From Prorocentrum cordatum (Eukaryota > Sar > Dinophyceae > Prorocentrales > Prorocentraceae), in assembly GCA_963575745.1 (NCBI GenBank), contig CAUYUJ010015517.1, positions 256,568 to 320,567 of the forward strand: a stretch of DNA of 64,000 nucleotides, in the 5' to 3' direction. The translations under genes were made by a program, and so were the position numbers. Below the pieces are notes generated by a model. It saw only the letters and a program-made list of their open reading frames with translations. It was not told where the DNA came from and made no database searches. This document shows, piece by piece, positions 1 through 10,358 of this stretch; the stretch's first letter is position 1; the number at the start of each line of letters is the position of its first letter.

Positions 1-289
1 CCAGTCGTTGAGGGTCTCGTGGCATGCAGCGAAGATGCCCGAGGATGCCCCGTACGAGTTGCATATGCATGTTCATACCCTTACACACATAAATCTATAT
101 GTACATATGTACGCTGTACACACATACACACATGTAAGTATATTGTGTACACCTAGACTTTTACACGGAACGTGCATGCACGTGCGCGTGTATACATGCG
201 TGCGCGCATGTACGCACGCACGCATTCCGCTTACGTGCAGAACTCAAAGGACCAAGGTGCATGGCGCGCAGCGCCAATGCAGTCTTGTA

Positions 290-345
290 TATATATATAT
301 GTGTATACATATATATATATATATATATATACATATGTATACACA
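290..345. repeat. (TA)n / CATATA tract
   Basis: Alternating TA with interspersed CATATA. The preceding 1-289 is rich in CA/TG and GCAC steps and shows no recognisable gene. Confidence 0.8.
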
Positions 346-461
346 CATAGATGTCTAAAAAATGTGGCCCCCAGGGCCCGAAGATTTCCCTGTCCGCCGC
401 CTGCCGAGGCGCTCGGAGATCCATCCACGGGAGGGCGGGCAGGGACGAGACCCCGCCGCGG

Positions 462-585
462 TCCCTCCCCCCACGAGGGAGCGCCCCCCACGAGGGAGCG
501 TGCCCCGGGAGCGCTCCGCCGCCCGCCGCGGTCGCCGCACCCCCCACGAGGGAGCGTGCCCCGGGAGCGCTCCGCCGCCCCCTTC
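462..585. repeat. short direct repeat, CACGAGGGAGCG unit
   Basis: CACGAGGGAGCG occurs three times (near 472, 490 and 546). The last two belong to a 56-bp direct duplication that also contains GTGCCCCGGGAGCGCTCC. The surrounding 352-1110 is very GC-rich and open in several frames, but nothing in it resembles a known protein. Confidence 0.7.
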
Positions 586-1110
586 AGGCCGCCGAGCGCG
601 CTCGCGCGCGCCCGCGCGCTCTCGGCAGCTGCGGCGCGCCGCTCGCGCGGGGCCCCCCCCCCCGTGGGAGCCCTGGAGCGCGCGGCGCCTGGCGGCGTCG
701 GGCCGCCGCGCCGCGCCTGCCGCGAAGCCCCCCCGGGGTCTGCGCCCAGTGTTCTAGGAGGCAGCTGCTGGGAGGTTTTTTTCGCCGCAAGGATTGAAGA
801 AACTTGAGCCCCAGTGGGGGACTGGCACGCCGGAGTGGGCCTCGGATGGAGCCGGATCCAGCGGGATCCAGCGCTGGATTGAGCCGGATTGAGCGGGATC
901 ATAAGCGGGATGAAGCCGGAGTTCGGCCCAGGGCGGAATCAGAGCTTGACCTCCCAGGAGCCGCATCCGCACATCCGCACAGGTGATATCCAGGCCCCCC
1001 TGGGCCGCTCCGGCCCTCGAGGTCCTCGACCCCGGGCCGGGCATGTCGGAGCGAGCCCCGCCTCCGCGGGCGCGGCGCGTCTGGGAGGGGCCTGCGAGGG
1101 AGGCTCCTCC

Positions 1111-1204
1111 TCCTCCCCCCCTCCTCCTCCTCCTCCTCCTCCTCCTCCTCCTCCTCCTCCTCCTCCTCCTCCTCCTCCTCCTCCTCCTCATTCTCCTCCT
1201 CCTC
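1111..1204. repeat. (CTC)n microsatellite
   Basis: Nearly pure CTC/CCT triplets, interrupted once by ATT. The poly-Leu, poly-Pro and poly-Glu frames across it are artefacts of the triplet. Confidence 0.95.
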
Positions 1205-1362
1205 GGAGCTCTCGCAGGCCTGCCGGGGGCGGGCCTTCGCCTGCCCTTCCCGCGGCGCTGGGGCTCGTCCTGCGGGCTCCACGCCAGGCGACCGAAGCTG
1301 CCCCTGGCCCCGGGTGCCCCCAGCTTGTCGCGCAGTGTTGTGGGGCTCCCTGGGGGTGGGGT

Positions 1363-1521
1363 TAGATCGGGCATGTCCCCCTACAGGCGGATTTCGGCGG
1401 AAGAAGCAAACATTGTCAACAAGTGAACCAAAAATTGCAAAGACGTGATTGAAACATCGTCCCCATCTTCCTTTTTGACGATTTTTGAACTTTCCTCCTG
1501 TAGAGGAACAGGCCCGACTTA
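1363..1521. mobile_element. MITE, TCGGGC family, copy 1
   Basis: The left end reads TA-ga-TCGGGCATGTCCCCCTACAGG. The right end is its near-perfect inverted complement (CCTGTAGAGGAACAGGCCCGA-ct-TA). The flanking TA on both sides fits the TA target duplication of Tc1/mariner-type elements. The roughly 100-bp interior is AT-rich, unlike its surroundings, and has no ORF, so it is non-autonomous. Six copies are visible in this window. Confidence 0.8.
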
Positions 1522-1619
1522 AGACTGGGGCCCTCTGGGCCTCGTGAGGGGCGCTCTGCAGCCTTGGGGCCCTGCCTGGACATCCTGGGGACACCTTGGG
1601 CCAGGAGCACTTCTGGCAT

Positions 1620-1772
1620 CAGGTCGGGCATGTCCCCCCGCAGGCGGATCTTGAAAGAAAAATCAAACATAGCAACAATAACAAATCGTGGAATAATCAA
1701 GAGAGCAAGGAAAATCGTTCCCGGACTTTGCTCTCTATTCCTGAACGCTCCTCCTGTAGAGAGACGCGCACG
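1620..1772. mobile_element. MITE, TCGGGC family, copy 2 (decayed right end)
   Basis: The left TIR (GTCGGGCATGTCCCCCCGCA) is clear. The right end keeps CTCCTGTAGAGAGACGCGCA but is diverged beyond that. The interior is A-rich, with a spacing similar to copy 1, which lies about 100 bp upstream in the same orientation. Confidence 0.65.
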
Positions 1773-1915
1773 CCTTCCTTCTAGCAGCACCCGACCAGGG
1801 GTGCATCGTCGCCCGGTGCGCTGCTCTTCGGGGGCGCCGCGCCAGGCACCGGGAGCAGCCCTCCGTCGACGCGCGCCCGGGAGGCGCGCCCCATAGGGAC
1901 GCCCCGCGTGGACCC

Positions 1916-2183
1916 AAGGAGGAGGAGGAGGAGGAGGAGGGGGAGGGAGGAGGAGAGAGGAGGGAGGAGGAGGGAAGGGAGGGGAGGAGGAGGAGGAGGA
2001 GAGGAGGAGGGAGGAGGAGGAGAGAGGGAGGAGGAGGAGAGGAGGGAGGAGGGAGGAGGAGAGGAGAGGAGGAGGAGGAGAGAGAGGAGGAGAGAGGAGG
2101 AGGAGAGGAGGAGGAGGAGGAGAAGGAGGAGGAGGAGGAGGAGGAGGAGAGAGGAGGAGGGAGGAGGGAGGAGGAGCAGGAGG
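1916..2183. repeat. (GGA)n / (GAG)n microsatellite
   Basis: About 270 bp of imperfect GGA/GAG triplets. It generates the Arg/Glu and Leu/Ser frames on both strands. Confidence 0.95.
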
Positions 2184-3328
2184 TCGTCCCGAGACGGTCC
2201 CCGCCCCCGCTGCCCTTCCCCGCTCAGGGCGGGCCGCCGAGCCGCGGCGGGCGCACGCTGCGAAGACGTGGGCGCTGGCTTCCGACACCGCGCGGGACCA
2301 CGGGACGGCCTGCGCCCTCGGCGATTGCGACCCTCCGGGTGCGCAGGCCCCCCGACGTCGGGCGGCGTCGCTCCCCTCTGAGGGCGGCCGCGCCGCGCGG
2401 AGGGTCGCCGCCACGGTCCGGCAGGCCGCGCTGCGCCGGGTCTCTGGAGCCCTCGGCGCTGTCGGTCGTGTGCCGGCTCCGCGCCGTGAGCGGCCTCTGT
2501 GCCCCCCCCCCCCCTTCCCGCGCAGCCAGCCGCGAAGCCCTGGCACGCGGGGGGGAGAGGTCCTGGTGGAGAAGCGGATCCTGGACCCCGTGTGGAGCTC
2601 CTCCCCGGGTCTGCCTGGGCTTGAGAGCCTCGGGGCCCAGGGAAGGCCCTTGCGGCCCGAACGCGGCCAAAGCCTCCGCAGCCTCTCCCCGAAGGCTCGG
2701 CAGCCTTTCCTTGCCACGGACTCGTTGAGCGCACAGTGGGCAGGGCTGGATCGGGAAGCGAAAAACGGCAGATCGTCCCTGGGACAGAGGGACTCGGGCA
2801 CAGCGCCAGAAGCCTCGGGCACATGGCAACATGGACTACGTATCCGTGGATCTGGAGCGCGTGGACGTTGGATAGAAGCGGGACCCGTCGCCAATCCTCG
2901 AGCCCTATAGTCCATGCGTTCGCCTCCTGCCAGATCGCAGGGCGAACCGAGGCAACGGCAATTGGCTCAAACTTGCTCCCCGACCCCTCCCGGAGCCCGA
3001 GCGCACCAGTTCTCCCCGCTGCGCCCAGCCGTGGCGTCGAGGGGGGCCCACCGCATCCCAGGCGAACCACCGTGGCCCCGAGGAGGTCGCGCCCGCCTTC
3101 GGACCCTCGCAGCGCCCCGCTCCCTGCTGCCGACCTCTGCGGCCCCCCTCCGCGGAGCCCGGCTCTCCGACGGCAGGCCCTATTATAGGCGGCTCTGGCA
3201 GGCGCGCGCGCGCGCGGGGGGGGGGGGGGGGGGGACCTCAGGCGCGCGGCGTCCGCTCCGGCGAGCAGCAGCTGCGCGACCGCCTCGGGAGAGGGGGAGG
3301 GGGTGCTGGACGCTGGATGCTGGATGGG
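2184..3328. other. GC-rich sequence without recognisable gene
   Basis: Several overlapping open frames exist on both strands because stop codons are rare in GC-rich DNA. None carries a motif I recognise and none stands out from the others. It contains a poly-G run near 3218-3233. Confidence 0.5.
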
Positions 3329-3553
3329 CCTGCCTCCGATCGGCGGCGAAGCGAGGGGGGGAAGTGAGAAGGAGAAGGCCTTCTCAGAAGGTTCGGACGT
3401 CCCCCGGCCTTCTGAGAAGTTGTTTAGGCCTTCCCCGAAGACGGACAAGGCTTCCAAGGAGGCGTGAGGGCTTCTGAGAAGTCCCGCCGCCTTCTCAGAA
3501 GGCCTTCTCCTTCGCATTTCCCCCCTCCCTCGCCGCCGATCCGAGGAGGCAGG
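3329..3553. mobile_element. fold-back element, AAGGCCTTCTCAGAAGG family, copy 1
   Basis: A 225-bp element with inverted arms of about 55 bp. The left arm runs from CCTGCCTCCGATCGGCGGCG through GAGAAGGCCTTCTCAGAAGG. The right arm is its complement, ending CGCCGCCGATCCGAGGAGG. The middle carries further CTTCTGAGAAG palindromes. There is no coding capacity. A second copy lies near 60.7-60.9 kb. Confidence 0.75.
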
Positions 3554-4589
3554 TCCGAGAAAGGCAGAGAGAGAGAGAGAGAGTGAAGCAGACAGCAGAG
3601 CAGGCATAGAAGAAGGGCGGACGTGCGGGCCAGCACGCGCCCGAGCGCACCATGCACCGGCAATGTTGCCAATCCGGTCGGAGAGACGGCCGAGGCGAGA
3701 GACCTCCCAACCGGGGTCCGAGCAAACGGGGTTGTGGGACCTCGCCGCATCGCCGGCGCATCGGCGATGCATCGGCGACGTCGGCGAGGAGACCATCGGG
3801 CTCCACACCGAGCCGCATCACAGATGCATCGGCGATTCGGCGCGCTTCTCCGACCCCATCGACTCGGACTCGAGCTGGACGGCTTGGAGAGGCGAGGAAC
3901 AGAGATCCACTCCTGATGTCACCTCGGGCTCGAGCAGTGTGGGTCGGGGCAAAGCTGTCCAGGTGGTCTTGGCTATCTTGGGCCTCCGGAGGAGTCCGGG
4001 CCGTCTGAAGCGAGCTGAAGCGATGGGGGAAGAGCTGAAGCGAGGAGGGCGATCGGGGATCGATGTTTGGGACGTTTGGGCCTTATTGGGCCTCGTTGAC
4101 CCAGAACCCACCCCAGAACGGGTCTGGGGGTCGACGTTGAGTTTCCCGTAGGTAGCCATGCAGAGGATGATTCCGATCATGGTCTTCTCCAGCTTCGGCA
4201 TGCCTCGACGACAGCGAAAGACGACGGCGACGACGAGGATGACGGCGACGACGACAGCACTGGCAACGGCAATGGCGGCGGAGATCACGACCGACGACGA
4301 CGACCGCAGCCGCCACCACCTCGGCAACGACGACCGGGCCGTCGCCGGGGCGCGTCCCAGCACTCGAGGCGGATCCGCCCGCGGCCACGGGGGAGCCACG
4401 GGGGCGCCCCAGAGGCCCGAAAGCGCCCAGGAAACCCCAAATCGACGCTCCACCCCCGATGACGAGGATGACGACCACGGCGAAGACGGCGGCGGCGGCA
4501 GCGGCGGCGAGGGCGGCGGCGGCAGCGACGACCTCCGGCAAGGGCCCCGACCCCCCAGCGAGGGCAGATGGACAGGGCAGCCGCCCGCC
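3554..4589. other. no recognisable gene; CGACGA-rich
   Basis: Contains short GCATCGGCGATGCATCGGCG repeats around 3755-3835 and GAC/GCG-rich degenerate triplets from about 4205. A minus-strand frame gives a Val/Ala hydrophobic stretch around 4190-4290. It is produced by the triplet run, so I do not call it a gene. Confidence 0.4.
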
Positions 4590-4654
4590 GCGGCCGCTGC
4601 CGCCTCCGTTGTCGCCCTCGTCGCCCTCGTCGTCGACGCCGTCGCCCTCGTCGC

Positions 4655-4728
<74 letters not shown>

Positions 4729-4735
4729 GGGTCGG
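4590..4735. repeat. (GTC)n microsatellite
   Basis: GTC triplets, pure in the second half (about 4655-4730). The antisense frame is poly-Asp. Confidence 0.95.
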
Positions 4736-4846
4736 ATTCGCAGACGAGGTCGATGCCGTCGCCAATGTCGCGATCGTTGCTTCTGTCGCCGTCACCGCCG
4801 CCGCCTTTGTCGTCACTGCCGCCGTCGTCGTTATCGTCGCAGTCGG

Positions 4847-5040
4847 AGGAGGAGGAGGAGGAGGAGGAGGAGGAGGAGGAGGAGGAGAAGAGGTGGAAGG
4901 AGTACAAGAAGGTGGAAGGGAAAAAGAAGAGGAGGAGGAGGAGGCGGTGGATCCGGAGAAGGGGGAGGCGGAGGAGAACAAAAAGAGGAGGATGGGAGGG
5001 CCGACGAGATCGAGGCGGAGGCGGCGGAGGCGGAGCAGGA
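4847..5040. repeat. (GAG)n purine-rich array
   Basis: Pure GAG to about 4888, then a degenerate GA-rich tract. Together with the GTC array it creates the long spurious frames across 3.8-5.4 kb. Confidence 0.85.
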
Positions 5041-5143
5041 GAACGGCGACGGCGACGGCCCTCGTGCGGGGTGCTCCGCGCCCAGGCCGACCTTGCCGGG
5101 GCACCCCCGGGCCCGAGGCTCGGGAGGGGCTGCCGCCCGCGCC

Positions 5144-5177
5144 GCACGGCTCCGCGCGGATCCGCGCGGAGCCGTGC
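5144..5177. repeat. 34-bp perfect palindrome
   Basis: Two 17-bp half-sites meet at 5160/5161. The left half is GCACGGCTCCGCGCGGA and the right half is its exact complement. It resembles the inner arm of the GC-rich hairpin family described at 5495. Confidence 0.85.
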
Positions 5178-5494
5178 CGCCGAGGGCCCATGCGGCGGTG
5201 TGCGCGCGGATCCAGCGGCCGTGCGCAGCATCCGGCGGAGTTCTGTGCCCGGCTCAAGCGGTCGCGTCCATGGATAAAGAACACGGGGCGGCGAGAATTA
5301 TACATAGCCGCTGCCCCCTGACCAGGCCCATCCGGAGCCCCGCAGCAGCGCATACGCTACAGACGCCCTCCTGGCTGGGCCAGGAGGGCTTCTACACAGC
5401 CCCTGGGCCCCGAGGAAGGAAGGGCCCGACCAGGGAGCATGTATAGAGCTCGCCGCCCGAAACCCAGCGGCGGAAGCACACAAAATGACCCAAA

Positions 5495-5620
5495 GGTACG
5501 CGCGGATTCCTTGGCTTGGCGCTGGGCCCCCCCTCCATGGCGCGCGCAGCGCGCCAGGAGCCGGCGCCTGAGGCGCCACCTGGGGGGGCTCCAGCGCCGA
5601 CCTAAGACGTCCGCGCGAAA
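5495..5620. mobile_element. GC-rich hairpin element, copy 1
   Basis: The left arm GCGCGGATTCCTTGGC is followed by CTCCATGGCGCGCGCAGCGC and GGCGCCTGAGGCGCC. The whole is an imperfect palindrome returning to CCAGCGCC...GTCCGCGCG. Related copies lie at 11.9, 14.5 and 43.0 kb. There is no ORF. Confidence 0.65.
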
Positions 5621-5986
5621 CGCAGGAAACAAACATGTGAATGAATGCTTTCCTTCGGGGAGTCTCTTCGACTCCAAGAAAAAAGAGTCGAGGTCTCCAA
5701 CCGTGATTTCTGTCACGGCGCTGGGGGGAGGGAGAAGGTGTGCTTCGCGAGGCCCCTATCGGCGATCAGCGGGCGAGTGGGGGTCAATGCGACCCATCCC
5801 TCCTGAGCCATTCCCCCCCCAACTGTTGCCCCTTAGGTGTCGAGGGCTCCAGGCGTGAGTTCTGACACGGCGCCGGAGGGAGTGAGAGGGTGTTTTGTGC
5901 CAGGCTGCGCGCGAACGGCTCCGCTCTGCGCCGTGTCGCGCGCACGCTAGCTGGAACGAGGAGGGGAGAGGAAAGATGAAAGAGGC

Positions 5987-6097
5987 AAGCTAGGTGCGCC
6001 CGCACCACATCTGACATTATATCCCGCTCTTCCATTCCTTTCCATTGCGATAATTGATTGTGTCTCTATCCGCGGACGTGTGTCATAGCCGACCTGG
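5987..6097 (+). repeat. inverted repeat partner of 10258-10358
   Basis: This roughly 110-bp block shares AGGTGCGC, CATCTGACAT and CTCTATCCGCGGACG with the reverse complement of 10258-10358. Identity is about three quarters by eye. The two copies point towards each other 4.2 kb apart. Confidence 0.7.
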
Positions 6098-6134
6098 AAC
6101 CCCATGTCCACAGCAAAGCACCCTAATAGCAGAA

Positions 6135-6465
6135 AAGGTGACCTGTGGGACCTGTGGAGCAGGAAGGAACTGTGGGACCTGTGGAAACTGTGGAACCTGT
6201 GGTCTGCGGCCGAGTGAGAAATGCGGAACCTGTGGGGCAGGTGGGAACTGTGGGACCTGTGGGCCCTGCGGGACTGGTGGGACCTGTCGGGCCCCTGCGG
6301 CCTGCGGGACCTGTGAAACCTGCGACAACTGTTGGACCTGCGGTGCCTGTGGGACTTGTGACACCAGTGGAACCTGCACCGTGGGACCTGTTGCACCGGC
6401 GGGACCTGTGGGACCTTTACGGGGCCTGAAAAACATGCGACACCTGTGGGACCTGTGAAACGGCC
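6135..6465. repeat. TGTGGGACC minisatellite, about 12-bp period
   Basis: About 330 bp of diverged TGTGGGACC/TGTGGAACC units. One plus frame is Cys-Gly-Thr-Cys-Gly repeats, another is Gly-Pro-Val, and the minus frame is Val-Pro-Gln. All frames are open, as expected for a 12-bp unit lacking stops, so this is not evidence of a gene. Confidence 0.85.
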
Positions 6466-6861
6466 GTCCATGAACAGGAGGGGGGTCCCCTGGATCTGCC
6501 AAAGCCTCAGTATCTCACACAACGTCTTCGGGGCGAAGGAAGACACGGACAAGATACAGGGATTGGCTCGCGGGCAAGCCAAACCCATCGACCACATCGG
6601 AGTCTTAGCCGTCCCAGATCCCAGACATCGACAGCGTCCCCGCGGCCAGGTGGGCGGAACTCGTGGCTGTCACTGAAGGGGCCGAAGACCTGCTGGGGCC
6701 TGCAGCCACACGTGCGATGGCGATTGGAACTTACGCGAAGCCTCTGTGGGTCGTGGTGCTCGCAGGTGTTCTCTGTGGTTTCACGATCGACTTGGCCTCT
6801 GATCACGCGTGCGATGCTCAAATCCGCGTGTTCGTGGTGGCGCCGCGAGTGTGTTTAGGTT

Positions 6862-6903
6862 TATGTCGGGCCTGTCCCCCTACAGGGGGACAGGCCCGAC
6901 TTA
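6862..6903. mobile_element. minimal TCGGGC-family element (two TIRs only), copy 3
   Basis: TA-flanked palindrome of about 38 bp. GTCGGGCCTGTCCCCC is followed by a two-base centre and CAGGGGGACAGGCCCGAC. It consists of the two family TIRs with no interior, most simply an internal deletion product. Confidence 0.8.
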
Positions 6904-8450
6904 AGTTTAGGCAGTCAAAGTGACACCCTCGTCCCACGTTTGAGGCCCGGGCCACGGGAGCGCAGCGGAGCACGGAGTGAGCCCTCGAGTGGCCGCTCCC
7001 CCAGCGAGAACAATTCAGCCCAGGCTTATTGCCATCGGCTTGCACTGAGTCGACTACCAAACGGACCAAGGACATCGCTTCAAACTTCGAGGTGGGGAAT
7101 GTGACCCACGGGTGGCCCACATCGTCGACAAGAAGATGTCTGACGGGAACGACGAAGGAGCGCTTGGTCGGCCACGTGCTGCGCGCAGAAAACCGTGCGC
7201 GAGCCCTTGGCTTGGCGAGAATTCCTCGGAATGACTGACCCGGCATGCGCGAAGCTGGTGTGGAGACACCATTTCAAGACCCCTGCCAAAAGTTTCGAAC
7301 TGCCTTGACACCAATTTGGCGATTCAGTCTTCATGTAGTTGTGCATCGTGACATGTCGTCACCGTCCGCCGAACGTTCGACACGACATCGCCGTGGCAAC
7401 CTCGCTTGCGGTCTGCGTGAAAAATGACGGTTTTGGTTGGAGGAATCTAAGCGGCGTGGGCATGGTGGAAGAGTACTTCGCACGGACATGCACACATGCA
7501 CCACGCCCCAGCTTCAACGACACACGGGGCGGGCAAATGTCCGAGCCTGTCTCGCGGTAGCTGTGATAGCCAAAGGAACCCGCAGTACTCCGAGGGAGCG
7601 CAGGGGCCATCTGCCCATGTTAAAGTCGTCGGAGAGACATGAGATTCCAGCATCAAACCTTACCGCATAAACTTCCGTCTCGGCGGTGTGCATTTTCTCT
7701 TCCAGCTATTATCCATGCAGCAGTCAGGCAAGCCCAGGCAGTTCAGACAGTGGCAGTCCAGGCAGTGGCAGCAAGGGCTGCGCTGCGACGGCCTCACTTC
7801 GCCCATTCGGCAGTCGGCCGTCGCACTGGATGTGCAAGGCTTCACCTGCCACGCCAGATTAAACCCAAGAAGCATCCTCGAGGACCCTGGCCCGCGTCAA
7901 CATCGTCGTCGCCGCCGCCGTTGCCCTCGTCGTCCCCCTTCAGGGCCGTCGGCTCCAGCCGCAAGGCCATCACGACAGCAGAATGGAGCGCAGAGTGGTC
8001 TGTGCTACGGAGCCACAGGAGGCGAAGGAGGGGCCATGAGGACCCCATGCGCACGCAAGAGGCACTTTACACGTGAATCTGCTCGGCTCGTCGGCCCCAA
8101 GACGCAGATCGCCGCTCAGAGTCGTTGCCCGCGCCGCGACGAGCGTCAGACTGTCACCCCATTATGTACAACGCTTGAGCGTTGTCGTCGCGGTGTCCGC
8201 TCGTGACAACCGCTTCACACGGTAATTTACGAAGCCTGCCACCCTGTGGTCCAAGGGAAAAAGAACAATAGAAACATTGCATAAGCTGGTGAATTCGGAA
8301 ACGCGAATCGGGGAAACTGGTTGAAACTGCGAAGCGTGGCTGGCAAAAGCTTGACCAGCAACAACAATTTAGGATGCCATCATCTTCGACAAGTCCGACG
8401 GCGACAACGACACGCGCGCGACGGGGTGTCTTCAGCATGGACAATAATAC
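6904..8450. other. no recognisable gene
   Basis: About 1.5 kb of lower-GC sequence with only short open frames. A short CAGGCAG/CAGTGGCAG cluster lies near 7725-7775. No domain, RNA gene or clear repeat structure was recognised. Confidence 0.45.
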
Positions 8451-8454
8451 TCCG

Positions 8455-8586
8455 ACGACAACGACGACGACAAAGACAAGGTCTACGATGACGACCGACG
8501 ACGGCGACGACGACGACGACGAAGACTCCGACGACGACGACCCTCACGCGGCGAGGGGGGGGCACGCCTGGAAAGCGACCCTCGGA

Positions 8587-8649
<63 letters not shown>

Positions 8650-8656
8650 CGGCGAC

Positions 8657-8688
<32 letters not shown>

Positions 8689-8720
8689 GGACGTCGAGGA
8701 CGTCGACGCTGACGCGGGTG
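8455..8720. repeat. (GAC)n / (ACG)n microsatellite
   Basis: ACGACG triplets, pure over about 8586-8650 and imperfect around it. Confidence 0.95.
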
Positions 8721-8779
8721 CCGAGGACACGCGCGCGGCGGCGGGGTTGCCCCAGCCTGGCAGCGCAACGCCGCGAAAG

Positions 8780-8785
<6 letters not shown>

Positions 8786-8833
<48 letters not shown>
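8786..8833. repeat. (CAG)16 microsatellite
   Basis: Sixteen uninterrupted CAG units. Adjacent sequence to about 9110 is GC-rich, with AGCGACAGCTGGCGCTGGCA repeated at 9055-9100. The same motif recurs near 10400. Confidence 0.95.
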
Positions 8834-8837
<4 letters not shown>

Positions 8838-9115
8838 GCCGACACCGGCGCCGACGCCGACGCGGAGGCGGAGACCGACGCCCACGACGCGCCCGCGGGC
8901 GGTGGCGACGGCCGCGCGAACCGCGCGCCTCCTCTCGGCCCTCGAAGGCGCGGGCGCACGCGCGCTGCACCGTGAGGCACTCGCGCCGGCACTCGCCGAA
9001 CTCCTCGGGGGGCGGCGGCGGCGGCGGCGGCGGCGCTCCGGCGGCACAGAACGGCAGCGACAGCTGGCGCTGGCAGGGCAGCGACAGCTGGCGCTGGCAA
9101 GACGGCTGGCGCCGA

Positions 9116-9755
9116 CCTCCTCGGCGGCGGCGGTGCATGTGCGACACGCCCACGGCGATTGTTGGCAGCGGCGCTGCCGCAACCACACCACAACGACAAG
9201 TTTTGGCACAGCGTCGGGACGTCGCCCCCGCCATCAGACAGCGTCGAAGACACGCAGAGTTTAGCCGGTGGCCCTCCTCGGCTACGGCCATGGGGGGACG
9301 GGCCTACATCTTGTCGAGAAGGCCAGCCGCGCCAGCCGCCAGGGGGTCCCCAACCACCCCGATCCCTCCACCTCCGTGGCCCACCCTCCTCGAGAAACGA
9401 AGACATTCAATTTGGCGCTTGTAGTTTCTCTTGGGCTTCCGTTGGCCTCCACAATTACTCAATATGAATACTACTCTCCCTCTTCCCCTGATGGCGTGCT
9501 GGGAGTGGCCGACCCCCCCCCGCGTACTGTTTTTTACACGCAGGATTCCCGGGAGTTGGGTTTTCGCCTGCGTTTTTTTCTCCCAAAATGCTGCTTTCGC
9601 TGAGGCGCCGGCCTCATTTCTGCTCCCGAATCGTTCCGAATCGTGCTCCCGCTGCAGCGTGGGCCTCATTTTCGGATCGGTGTTTTGCCTCCGTCGTTCA
9701 GGATGGCGTTCTCACCCCAGCGCGACCTCTTTCTCGCGCGCCCATCCGCCCGCCA
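9116..9755. other. no recognisable gene
   Basis: No motif-bearing frame. T-rich stretches occur around 9420-9600. Confidence 0.4.
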
Positions 9756-9948
9756 CCACCGCGCCGCACCACGCCCCGCCCCGCCGCACGCACACCCACC
9801 GCCACTTCCACCCACCAACGCACGCACGCACGCACGCGCACCACCACCGCGCACCGCCACCACCACCGCACTACCCCACCCACCACCACCACGCTACACC
9901 GCGTCACACCACATCACACGCGCGCACACACAGACACACACACACACA

Positions 9949-9996
<48 letters not shown>

Positions 9997-10235
9997 CATA
10001 CACACGCACACACGCACACACACACAGACACACACACACACACCACCACCGCCACCACCACCACCCATCACGCACGTACGCACCTGGCCCACCACCAAAC
10101 CACCAAGACGCCACACCACGTCACACCACAGCACACGCGCACACACGCACACACACACACACACACACTCCACCACCACAACAACCACAACCACGCACAC
10201 ACGCACGCACGCACGCGCACCACCACCCACTACGC
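9756..10235. repeat. CA/ACGC/CCA-rich tract
   Basis: Dinucleotide CA and tetranucleotide GCAC runs, mixed with CCA. Pure CA/ACGC blocks lie at about 9920-10045 and 10135-10170. Long alternating purine-pyrimidine DNA of this type can adopt Z-form. Confidence 0.9.
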
Positions 10236-10257
10236 ACACGCGCGCGGAGCCACAGGT

Positions 10258-10358
10258 CCGCAACGACACGCGTCCGCGGATAGAGAAAATCAGCGCCATG
10301 GTAAGGGATGGGAGGGAGGGGTAGGATGTCAGATGTTGACGCGAGCGCACCTAACTTG
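10258..10358 (-). repeat. inverted repeat partner of 5987-6097
   Basis: The reverse complement matches 5987-6097 (shared CTCTATCCGCGGACG, CATCTGACAT and AGGTGCGC). The pair could be two copies of a dispersed repeat or the ends of one 4.4-kb element. Confidence 0.7.

Noticed and set aside
3818-5353. 511-codon minus-strand frame with a Val/Ala hydrophobic stretch that looks like a membrane helix
   Set aside because: The hydrophobic and Ser/Thr-rich parts come from GTC and GAG triplets, other frames are equally open, and no family motif is present.
6054-6458. Cys-Gly-Thr-Cys-Gly repeat protein (134 codons)
   Set aside because: Direct product of a 12-bp minisatellite. The other two plus frames and the minus frame are also open and repetitive.
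7029-7238. Frame ending in ERLVGHVLRAENRA, reminiscent of the LINE C-terminal W(F/L)GHVLR motif
   Set aside because: Isolated short match with no RT or endonuclease nearby; the rest of the frame is unrelated.
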